From: an uncultured Pseudomonadota bacterium | GTDB taxonomy: Bacteria > Pseudomonadota > Gammaproteobacteria > Burkholderiales > Burkholderiaceae | Reading direction: 5' to 3' | DNA: 5,163 nucleotides | Assembly (NCBI GenBank): GCA_946480245.1 | Contig: CAMLIZ010000233.1 | Span: 1-5,163, forward strand | Part shown: positions 1 through 5,163 of the stretch, piece after piece | Layout of the letters: each line of letters begins with the position of its first letter | Position numbering within the stretch: the first letter of the stretch is position 1 | Position numbers and translations under genes: made by a program | Notes under the pieces: model-generated | The model's input: only the letters and a program-made list of their open reading frames with translations | Database searches by the model: none | Told to the model about the DNA's origin: nothing

Positions 1-664
1 CTTCTGCGTACCACGGGTCAATCATGTGGTTCACCACGTCGAAGACCAGAGCGTCTAGGTTGGCGTAATCGCCGCCGGCACCGCCGACGATGATCTTGCC
101 CGAGTCCTTCTTGCCTTCCGTCATAACGCGCTGCGGGGCTTGCTCGCGCATCGTTTGCAGCCAGCCCTTGTTAACGTCCTGCAGCATCGGGTTGGCGGCG
201 CGGTCAGACGTCGGTGCGCGCTTCACGCCGTGAAAGCCGATCATCATTCGATCCAGCGCCTGTCGGCGGATGATGGCATCGCGGATCCGCGTCTGGAAGT
301 CCGGGAACTTGGCCCACGCGTCCAGCTTCTGGTAAGTGATATGCGTGTCGGAGTTGGTTTGCTCGCAGCGGTAGCGGCGCCCGTCCAACGTGGAGATGTC
401 CGACGTTTGGCGGTCCTGCTTGGTGGTGTCGGTCGTGCTCGCCACCGGCCCGGACACGCCCAGGCCGATCTTCTCCCCCTCTTGCTCGGTCACGCCGTGA
501 AAGTTGATCTTCTTCAGGAAGTCGCTGGATTCCTGGATCTTGTCTTCCAGGCGCTGTTGCACGGTCGGCTCGACCGAGAACTTCACGTCGACACGATCGA
601 CGCCGTTCAGTTTGGCGACTTCGGCCGCATAAGCATCGTAGAGGCGGCGGGTGTTGTTACGCAT
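1..664 (-). CDS. N: P2-like major capsid protein precursor (gpN), partial
   Basis: This gene encodes the shell subunit of the phage head. The first 221 residues are present and the C-terminus lies beyond the left edge; P2 gpN is about 357 residues, so roughly 60% is visible. Recognisable P2 gpN blocks are the N-terminal AYAAEVAKLNGVD (residues 11-23), QESSDFLKKIN, GEKIGLGVSGPVASTTDT, the FQTRIRDAIIRRQALD helix, GFHGVKRAPTSDRAANPMLQDVNKGWLQ, and GGDYANLDALV followed by PWY near the edge. The ATG at 662-664 is chosen because it matches the family N-terminus and is preceded by GGAG (minus strand, 672-675) with a 7-nt spacer. In P2 the first ~31 residues are removed by the gpO protease. The equivalent spot here is near residues 28-30 (KFS, just before VEP), which is an inference by alignment. 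It lies 52 bp downstream of the scaffold gene and is probably co-transcribed with it. Confidence 0.95.
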   Translation of the reverse strand, partial: MRNNTRRLYDAYAAEVAKLNGVDRVDVKFSVEPTVQQRLEDKIQESSDFLKKINFHGVTEQEGEKIGLGVSGPVASTTDTTKQDRQTSDISTLDGRRYRCEQTNSDTHITYQKLDAWAKFPDFQTRIRDAIIRRQALDRMMIGFHGVKRAPTSDRAANPMLQDVNKGWLQTMREQAPQRVMTEGKKDSGKIIVGGAGGDYANLDALVFDVVNHMIDPWYAE

Positions 665-671
665 TTGTTGA

Positions 672-675
672 CTCC
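672..675 (-). promoter_or_regulatory. Ribosome binding site of capsid gene
   Basis: On the minus strand the sequence reads CGGAGTCAACAAATG. GGAG sits 7 nt before the ATG at 664-662. This supports the chosen start of the capsid protein within the 52-bp gap after the scaffold gene. Confidence 0.7.
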
Positions 676-716
676 GGTTGATGGTCTTCGTGGTGGTGCT
701 GGGTCCGGTGGCCGGG

Positions 717-1550
717 TCAGCAGTCGGTCTTGATGTCGGCCATGCCGTCGCCGCCAGTGGCGGGCGGGCGCGACGTGAACGCCTGGGTGGTTTCCATGCC
801 GTTCTTCAGCGTGTTGAAGGCCAGGTCGCGCTGATCGCTCTGCGCCTTGAGGGCGGCCAGTTGGTCGTTGATGCTCTTGAAGCCCGCAACGACCTGCTCC
901 CCCATGGTTTGCACTTGTGTGGCAACGGTCTGAATGGCTTCCTGTGCGTCAGCGAAGTGCGCGTCGGTGCTGTCGTCCGTCTTGTGTTGCTTGGAGAAGA
1001 GCGCCTTGATGCTGTCGGCGAAGCGCGACGGGACAGGCGCGGGGGCGACCGCTACCGATTGCGAGAGATCGACCTCGACCTGCACCACTTCCGTGAAGAG
1101 ATTGGCGGGATCCAGCTTGCGCGCCGCCAGGGGATTTACGGGCGCCTGCGCGTTGAACTTCAGCACGTCGCAACCGAGGCTGGCCGGGTTGTCCGTCACA
1201 GCCAGCCCGACCAGGTAAGCCTCGCCGGTATCGGCAAAGCTCGGCTGCACCTCCATCGAAGAGAAGATTTTTTGACGGGCCTTCGTCATCGCCACCAACT
1301 CGTCGGTGGGATCGATCTGTGCGAACAAGCCCAGCTTGCCGTCCACTTCTTCCGTCTTCAGCGCAACCACGTCGCCGTAAGCCTTGAAAGGGCCAGCCGG
1401 GTCGTAACCGCGGATGTGCTCCAGGTTGACGCGCGCGGTATAGACCTTCGGGTCATAGCTCTTCGCCATCTGGACCAGGGTTTCGCGGTCAATCACGCGG
1501 CCGTCGCTCGTCGCGCCCTCGGTGGCAATACGGAAAAACTTGGTGGGCAT
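717..1550 (-). CDS. O: P2-like capsid scaffolding protein / maturation protease (gpO)
   Basis: This 277-residue protein (P2 gpO is 284) has two jobs in head assembly. The N-terminal half is a serine protease that cleaves the capsid, portal and itself. The C-terminal half is an internal scaffold that sets shell size and is degraded before packaging. The P2 catalytic triad D19-H48-S107 aligns here with D16 (TSDGRVI), H45 (NLEHIRG) and S98 (SSMEVQP), so the protease looks active. The conserved blocks KFFRI, AYGDVVALK and YLVGLAVTDNPASLG (residues 112-126) are present. Residues ~170-260 are rich in A, Q, K and D with little hydrophobic core, as expected for a helical scaffold. The C-terminus (TGGDGMADIKTDC) resembles the P2 end. 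A longer frame opens at 1652, but the ATG at 1550 is preferred: it matches the P2 N-terminus and follows AGAGGA with a 4-5-nt spacer. The longer frame would overlap the promoter dyad. It is the first gene of the leftward late operon, followed by the capsid gene. Confidence 0.95.
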   Translation of the reverse strand: MPTKFFRIATEGATSDGRVIDRETLVQMAKSYDPKVYTARVNLEHIRGYDPAGPFKAYGDVVALKTEEVDGKLGLFAQIDPTDELVAMTKARQKIFSSMEVQPSFADTGEAYLVGLAVTDNPASLGCDVLKFNAQAPVNPLAARKLDPANLFTEVVQVEVDLSQSVAVAPAPVPSRFADSIKALFSKQHKTDDSTDAHFADAQEAIQTVATQVQTMGEQVVAGFKSINDQLAALKAQSDQRDLAFNTLKNGMETTQAFTSRPPATGGDGMADIKTDC

Positions 1551-1554
1551 GGTG

Positions 1555-1560
1555 TCCTCT
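1555..1560 (-). promoter_or_regulatory. Ribosome binding site deciding scaffold start
   Basis: The minus strand reads AGAGGACACCATG directly before the scaffold ATG at 1550. This site favours that start over the in-frame ATG at 1652, whose extra 34 residues do not resemble the P2 family. Confidence 0.7.
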
Positions 1561-1631
1561 ATGGTCGGTGTTCCGGTGGTTCGGTGGTGTTGCCATTTCA
1601 GCGCCGGACACCCGCGCGGGCAACGCGTTGA

Positions 1632-1656
1632 TGTTGTGGAAACCCGTGCCACAACA
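1632..1656. promoter_or_regulatory. Candidate Ogr/Delta-family late activator binding site
   Basis: A perfect 8-bp inverted repeat, TGTTGTGG-N9-CCACAACA, is centred on position 1644. P2-family late activators recognise a dyad recalled as TGT-N12-ACA. Here the inner TGT (1635-1637) and ACA (1651-1653) are 13 nt apart by my count, so the fit is close but not exact. It lies between divergent late operons and is the strongest symmetric element in the gap. One site may serve both directions. The activator gene itself is not in the window. Confidence 0.65.
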
Positions 1657-1699
1657 GGCGCCGCGTGGCACGCGCGCGCGGGGCCGGTAGCGTTGCGGC

Positions 1700-3481
1700 A
1701 TGACTACGCTGCCGCCTATCGCCTCTCTCACGATCGACCCGGAAAAGGACCCGCGCCGCATCGCACGCACCCTGTACTGGCAGGGCTATCGCGTGGCGCG
1801 CATCGCCGAAATGCTGGGCGTCAAACCGGTGACGATCCACAGTTGGAAGCGGCGCGACGGGTGGGCGGACACGACGCCCGATGAGCGGGTCGCGCTGACG
1901 ATCGAAGAGCGCTTGATGCGCCTGGTCGCCAAGGACAAGAAGGAGGGGCGCGACTTCAAGGAGATCGATCTGCTGCGCCGACAACTCGACAGCCTGGCGC
2001 GCCGTGAGCGCTACCGCGACGGCGGCAACGAGAGCGACCTCAACCCAAGGGTGGCCAATCGCAATGCGGGGCCACGGAAGAAGGCGGAGCGCAACGCGGT
2101 GAGCCCCGACGAGCAGAAGAAGCTGCTCGACGCGTTCCACGATTCGCTGTTCGGCTACCAGGACGTGTGGTATCGCGCTGGGCAGGCCGAGCGCATCCGC
2201 AACATCCTGAAGTCGCGGCAGATCGGGGCGACCTGGTACTTCGCGCGTGAGGCCTTCATCGACGCGCTGACCACAGGGCGCAATCAAATCTTCCTTTCAG
2301 CCAGCAAGGCACAGGCACACGTCTTCAAGCAGTACATCGTGCAATTCGCCAAGGACGCTGCTGGCGTCGAGCTGAAAGGCGATCCGATGTTGCTGCCCAA
2401 CGGCGCCACGCTGTATTTCCTGGGTACGAACGCGCGCACCGCCCAGAGCTATCACGGCAACCTGTATTTCGATGAGTACTTCTGGGTACCGCGCTTTCAG
2501 GAGCTGCGTAAGGTGGCCTCAGGCATGGCGATCCACAAGCACTGGCGGCAAACCTATTTCTCGACGCCTTCCAGCTTGGCGCATGAGGCCTATCCGTTCT
2601 GGTCAGGCACGCTGTTCAATCGTGGCAAGCCGAAAGACAAGCAGATCAAGCTGGATGTGAGCCACGCGGCGTTGCGCGATGGCATGCGGTGCGCTGACGG
2701 CCAGTGGCGACAGATTGTGACGGTGGAGGACGCGCTGCGCGGCGGCTGCAACCTGTTCGATCTCGATCAGTTGTTGCGCGAGTACAGCGACCTCGACTAC
2801 GCCAACCTGCTCATGTGCGAGTTCGTGGACGACACGGCGTCGGTCTTCCCGCTGTCGCTGCTGATGCGCGGCATGGTCGATAGCTGGGAGATATGGGACG
2901 ACTTCAGGCCCTTCGCGCCGCGCCCATTTGGCTACCGCCAGGTGTGGGTGGGTTATGACCCCAACGGCGGCGGCGGCGACAGCGCCGCGCTGGTCGTGGT
3001 GGCGCCGCCCCTGGTGCCGGGCGGCAAGTTCCGGGTACTGGAGAAGCACCAGTTCAAGGGCATCGACTACGAAGAACAGGCGTCGGCCATCTTGCGCGTG
3101 TGCGAGCGGTACAACGTGACGCACATCGGCGTTGATCGCACTGGCATCGGTGATGCGGTCTACAAGATCGTGACGAAGGTTCGCCCCGATGCGAAGGGCT
3201 ACACCTACAGCGTCGAAGTGAAGACGGCGCTGGTGCTCAAGGCCTACGACGTGATCAGCAAAGGCCGGCTGGAGTTTGACGCCGGGTGGTCTGACCTGGC
3301 CGCGTCGTTCATGGCAATCAAGAAGACGGTCACCGCCGGCGGTGGCCGCGTCACCTACCAGGCCGGCCGCTCGGAAGAGATAAGCCACGCCGACCTGGCA
3401 TGGGCAACTATGCATGCGCTTTCCAATGAGCCGATCGAAGGCGCTAGCGAGACCAACACCAGTATTTTGGAGTTCTCATGA
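1700..3481 (+). CDS. P: P2-like terminase large subunit, ATPase/nuclease (gpP)
   Basis: This is the packaging motor and cos-cleaving subunit. It works with the small terminase (gpM, outside the window) and docks on the portal. At 593 residues it matches P2 gpP (about 590). Residues ~20-55 form a helix-turn-helix-like segment (RTLYWQGYRVARIAEMLGV, then TIHSWKRRDGW) typical of this subfamily. The ATPase domain has a deviant Walker A, KSRQIGAT (171-178), a Walker B, LYFDE (255-259), and a probable coupling motif, TYFSTPS (285-291). The RNase H-like nuclease domain supplies likely metal-binding acidic residues at D420 (VGYDPNGG), D479 (IGVDRTG) and D565 (SHADLAWA). The C-terminus SILEFS matches family ends. 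The start is fixed: an in-frame TAG at 1688-1690 lies just upstream and the next usable ATG would remove the helix-turn-helix. No clear Shine-Dalgarno precedes it. Its stop overlaps the portal start. Confidence 0.96.
   Translation: MTTLPPIASLTIDPEKDPRRIARTLYWQGYRVARIAEMLGVKPVTIHSWKRRDGWADTTPDERVALTIEERLMRLVAKDKKEGRDFKEIDLLRRQLDSLARRERYRDGGNESDLNPRVANRNAGPRKKAERNAVSPDEQKKLLDAFHDSLFGYQDVWYRAGQAERIRNILKSRQIGATWYFAREAFIDALTTGRNQIFLSASKAQAHVFKQYIVQFAKDAAGVELKGDPMLLPNGATLYFLGTNARTAQSYHGNLYFDEYFWVPRFQELRKVASGMAIHKHWRQTYFSTPSSLAHEAYPFWSGTLFNRGKPKDKQIKLDVSHAALRDGMRCADGQWRQIVTVEDALRGGCNLFDLDQLLREYSDLDYANLLMCEFVDDTASVFPLSLLMRGMVDSWEIWDDFRPFAPRPFGYRQVWVGYDPNGGGGDSAALVVVAPPLVPGGKFRVLEKHQFKGIDYEEQASAILRVCERYNVTHIGVDRTGIGDAVYKIVTKVRPDAKGYTYSVEVKTALVLKAYDVISKGRLEFDAGWSDLAASFMAIKKTVTAGGGRVTYQAGRSEEISHADLAWATMHALSNEPIEGASETNTSILEFS
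3467..3472 (+). promoter_or_regulatory. Ribosome binding site of portal gene inside terminase end
   Basis: TTGGAG ends 5 nt before the portal ATG at 3478, inside the last codons of the terminase gene. The ATGA overlap at 3478-3481 (portal start, terminase stop) suggests translational coupling, so both packaging components are made from one mRNA. Confidence 0.7.
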
Positions 3482-4545
3482 GCCGCAACAAGAACCGCCG
3501 CGCCGCCGGCGCCAGCAACCGACACGTGCGCATCGCCGACGCCCAGGCACTGTCCGGACGACACACCGACCGCGCCGCGCGAGCAGAGGCCTTTTCGTTT
3601 GGTGATCCGATTGAAGTACTCGACCGCCGCGAACTGCTCGACTACGTGGAATGCATGCGGATGGGGAAGTGGTTCGAGCCTCCGATGCCGCTCGATGGCC
3701 TGGCGCGCTCGTTTCGCGCGGCTGCTCATCACAGCTCGGCCATTTTTGTGAAGCGCAACATCCTGGTGAGCACGTTCATCCCTCACAAGCTGTTGTCGCG
3801 CCAGACATTCGAGCGATTCGTGCTGGATTGGCAGGTGTTTGGCAACGCCTACCTTGAAAACCGTATCAGCCGAGCTTCCTCCAGCATGGGGCTGCAGCCG
3901 GCGCTCTCGAAGTACATGCGGCGAGGCTTGGATCTGTCGACCTATTACTTTGTGCAGAGCTACCAACAGCCGCATGAGTTCGCGCCCGGCACGATCTTTC
4001 ACCTGCAGGAGCCCGATATCAACCAGGAAGTGTATGGGTTGCCCGAATACCTCTCGGCGCTCAATGCCACCTGGCTCAACGAGTCAGCCACCCTCTTCCG
4101 CCGCCGCTACTACAAGAACGGGTCACACGCCGGCTTCATCCTGTACATGACCGATGCGGCTCAAAAACAAGAAGACGTTGACCGACTGCGCGATGCGATG
4201 AAGAGCGCCAAAGGCCCGGGCAACTTCCGCAACCTGTTCATGTACGCGCCCAATGGCAAGAAGGATGGGATTCAGCTCTTGCCAGTGTCAGAGGTGGCGG
4301 CAAAGGACGAGTTTTGGAACATCAAGAACGTGACGCGCGATGATCAGCTGGCGGCGCATAGGGTGCCGCCGCAGCTCATGGGCATCATTCCGTCGAACAC
4401 TGGCGGCTTTGGGGATGTGGAGAAGGCCGCGCTGGTGTTCGCCCGCAATGAAGTGAAGCCGCTGCAGGACCGCTTGCTGGCGATCAATGATTGGCTGGGG
4501 GAGGAGGTCGTTCGTTTCGGACCGTACAAGCTTGACGGCGAATAG
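3478..4545 (+). CDS. Q: P2-like portal protein (gpQ)
   Basis: This gene encodes the subunit of the dodecameric ring at one capsid vertex. The ring nucleates head assembly, is the channel for DNA entry, and holds the terminase. At 355 residues it is close to P2 gpQ (about 344). Family features are a basic N-terminus (1-40, rich in R, K and A), FSFGDPIEVLDRRELLDYVECM (40-60), WFEPPMPLDGLARSFRAAAHHSSAI (65-89), the core VLDWQVFGNAYLENR (115-129), EVYGLPEYLSALN (184-196), and the FRRRYYKNGSHAGFILYMTD block (207-226). The C-terminal half carries HRVPPQLMGIIPSNTGGFGD (294-313) and ARNEVKPLQDRL (322-333). In P2 the N-terminus is trimmed by gpO during maturation; the equivalent site is not obvious here. 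It is the second gene of the rightward operon. Its end is the last phage coding sequence before the host gene. Confidence 0.95.
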   Translation: MSRNKNRRAAGASNRHVRIADAQALSGRHTDRAARAEAFSFGDPIEVLDRRELLDYVECMRMGKWFEPPMPLDGLARSFRAAAHHSSAIFVKRNILVSTFIPHKLLSRQTFERFVLDWQVFGNAYLENRISRASSSMGLQPALSKYMRRGLDLSTYYFVQSYQQPHEFAPGTIFHLQEPDINQEVYGLPEYLSALNATWLNESATLFRRRYYKNGSHAGFILYMTDAAQKQEDVDRLRDAMKSAKGPGNFRNLFMYAPNGKKDGIQLLPVSEVAAKDEFWNIKNVTRDDQLAAHRVPPQLMGIIPSNTGGFGDVEKAALVFARNEVKPLQDRLLAINDWLGEEVVRFGPYKLDGE

Positions 4546-4713
4546 CAGACCCTTCTGCAGCAGCGCTCACTCTACGGTCCATGGGCAATTCATTGGAGCA
4601 ACCCGTCAAGGGAGAACGGCTGGTTATGGTCTTTGGCCGAACTCACTCTCAGGATTCCAAACGCTTGTTGCAATCTTGGCTTGGCGACCGCGCCGCCAGA
4701 ATGCTGCACTGCC
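4546..4713. other. Prophage-host junction, non-coding
   Basis: These 168 bp separate the portal stop from the convergent host malic enzyme stop, so the attachment-site copy should lie here. In P2-type genomes cos lies just beyond the portal gene, so cos may be here too. I cannot recognise either by motif. No tRNA fold is visible on either strand, which argues against the common tRNA-end insertion at this end. Weak structures only: GCAGA-CCCT-TCTGC at 4545-4558 overlapping the portal stop, and TGGCG-N7-CGCCA at 4682-4698. Neither has a T-tract, so I do not call a terminator. A short open frame at 4581-4763 overlaps the host gene antisense, has no recognisable product, and is not annotated as a gene. 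Confidence 0.6.
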
Positions 4714-5163
4714 CTAAAGTCTCATCTCGCTCGCCTCGGCAACCAGGAGCGCGGTCATGTTGACAATGCGGCGCACTGTCGCCGATTGAGTCAGCACGTG
4801 GACCGGCTTGGCCGCGCCCAAAAGGATCGGGCCAATAGCAACATTGTTGCCGGCCGCGGCTTTCAGCAAGTTGTAGGAGATGTTCGCGGCATCAAGATTT
4901 GGCAGCAGGAGCACATTCGCATCGCCTTCGAAAGCGAAGTCCAGGCGTCCTTCCCGCAAGCTGCCATCTATCGCGATGTCGCCATGCATCTCTCCGTCTA
5001 CGAGCAGGCTCGGTGCCTCGCGTTGAAGAATCTCCAGTGTCCTTCTCATCTTCTGGGCTGATACCGCGTTGCTGTCGCCAAAGTTTGAGTGCGATACCAA
5101 CGCGACCTTTGGCTCGATCCCGAATCGACGCACCTGTTCCGCTGCGAGAACGGCAATCTCTGC
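4714..5163 (-). CDS. maeB: NADP-dependent malic enzyme (MaeB type), C-terminal part
   Basis: The last 149 residues of a large two-domain malic enzyme are present; the rest, including the catalytic malic domain, lies beyond the right edge. MaeB converts malate to pyruvate and CO2 with reduction of NADP, linking the TCA cycle to pyruvate and supplying NADPH in the cytoplasm. The visible part is the phosphotransacetylase-like C-terminal domain, which in MaeB binds acetyl-CoA as a regulator. Hallmarks are VALVSHSNFGDSN (residues 20-32 of the fragment), LLVDGEMHGD (53-62), LLLPNLDAANISYNLLKAA (85-103), and IGPILLGAAKPVHVLTQSA followed by RRIVNMTAL (110-139). These are the MaeB version, distinct from stand-alone Pta. 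The frame is open to the window edge, and an internal GTG at 5133 is not a start. The tail after NMTAL is short (LVAEASEMRL), as is usual in the family, so the gene end appears intact. It converges on the portal gene. Confidence 0.9.
   Translation of the reverse strand, partial: AEIAVLAAEQVRRFGIEPKVALVSHSNFGDSNAVSAQKMRRTLEILQREAPSLLVDGEMHGDIAIDGSLREGRLDFAFEGDANVLLLPNLDAANISYNLLKAAAGNNVAIGPILLGAAKPVHVLTQSATVRRIVNMTALLVAEASEMRL

Larger units (their letters stand above)
1551..1699. promoter_or_regulatory. Divergent late-promoter region between scaffold and terminase genes
   Basis: This 149-bp gap separates the leftward scaffold-capsid operon from the rightward terminase-portal operon, the position of the divergent PO and PP late promoters of P2. 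P2-family late promoters lack a good -35 box and depend on the small zinc-finger activator Ogr/Delta bound around -55. In line with that, I see no sigma70-like -35/-10 pair on either strand. The main visible signal is the dyad at 1632-1656. If the activator sits at -55, transcription would start near 1589 leftward, giving a leader of about 40 nt for the scaffold mRNA, and near 1699 rightward. These start positions are inferred from spacing alone. Confidence 0.7.
1..4650. mobile_element. P2-like prophage, head/packaging end
   Basis: Four adjacent genes match the P2 morphogenesis order N-O-(divergent promoters)-P-Q: major capsid precursor, scaffold/protease, terminase ATPase and portal. This synteny, including the divergent orientation of the two pairs, is diagnostic of the P2 (Peduovirus) family. 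The element continues beyond the left edge, where the small terminase, head completion and tail genes would be expected. The right limit is approximate. It must lie after the portal stop at 4545 and before or at the end of the host malic enzyme gene at 4714; no att core can be defined from one end alone. No phage reading frame in the window is visibly broken, so this part looks functional. The integrase, repressor and replication genes are not in the window. Confidence 0.9.

Noticed and set aside
140..733. Plus-strand open frame of 197 codons opposite the capsid gene
   Set aside because: Antisense to the conserved gpN coding sequence; low-complexity shadow composition and no family resemblance.
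1611..1620. Palindrome CCCGCGCGGG considered as an operator
   Set aside because: Simple G+C-rich self-complementary run, likely by chance at this base composition, and not matching any regulator site I know.
678..1631. Long plus-strand open frame (317 codons) opposite the scaffold gene
   Set aside because: It lies wholly antisense to a clear P2 gpO homologue with a conserved catalytic triad. Its translation has no recognisable domain and is rich in R, V, G, L and H, as expected of reverse frames in G+C-rich DNA.
1598..3415. Minus-strand open frames opposite the terminase gene (1598-2287 and 2603-3415)
   Set aside because: Shadows of the terminase frame; no motifs, and no support from start signals or operon context.
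3355..4002. Minus-strand open frame of 215 codons opposite the terminase end and portal start
   Set aside because: Runs antisense through two well-supported genes and shows no recognisable protein family.
4682..4698. Hairpin TGGCG-N7-CGCCA just past the maeB stop, considered as a terminator
   Set aside because: Only a 5-bp stem, and no T-run follows on either strand.
4681..4700. GGCGA-containing stretch considered as a P2-type cos core
   Set aside because: Only the first five bases resemble the P2 cohesive end as I recall it; the rest does not match, so no cos call is made.
4581..4763. Small plus-strand open frame of 60 codons after the portal gene
   Set aside because: Overlaps the end of maeB antisense, has no convincing ribosome binding site and no recognisable similarity. 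Probably chance.
4633..5061. Plus-strand open frame of 142 codons over maeB
   Set aside because: Mostly antisense to the conserved phosphotransacetylase-like domain of the malic enzyme.

Overview
The window is the head-morphogenesis end of a P2-like (Peduovirus-type) temperate phage, joined at its right edge to bacterial chromosomal DNA. Four phage genes are recognisable by family motifs and by their P2 arrangement. On the minus strand lie the major capsid precursor (gpN, positions 1-664, cut by the window edge) and the capsid scaffold/protease (gpO, 717-1550). On the plus strand lie the terminase large subunit (gpP, 1700-3481) and the portal protein (gpQ, 3478-4545). The two pairs diverge from a 149-bp control region (1551-1699). 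This region carries one perfect 8-bp dyad that resembles the Ogr/Delta activator site of P2-family late promoters.

Downstream of the portal gene, after 168 bp of non-coding sequence, the minus strand encodes the C-terminal 149 residues of a housekeeping enzyme. This is the phosphotransacetylase-like domain of an NADP-dependent malic enzyme (MaeB type). The phage/host boundary therefore falls within about 4546-4713. P2 itself has the replication, immunity and integrase genes between the portal end and the chromosome in the prophage. Their absence here suggests either a phiCTX-like layout, with cos and att close together next to the portal gene, or loss of that end of the prophage.

The four phage products act together in head assembly and DNA packaging. 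gpO scaffolds gpN into a procapsid on the gpQ portal and cleaves gpN, gpQ and itself. gpP cuts concatemeric or circular DNA at cos and pumps it through the portal using ATP. The high G+C content, the MaeB sequence and this phage type suggest a betaproteobacterium (Burkholderiales-like), but the window does not fix the genus.

I see no RNA genes, CRISPR arrays, insertion sequences, defence genes or cargo genes. The phage genes look intact and conventional. The points of interest are the compact prophage-host junction and the single shared late-promoter dyad, not a new system.
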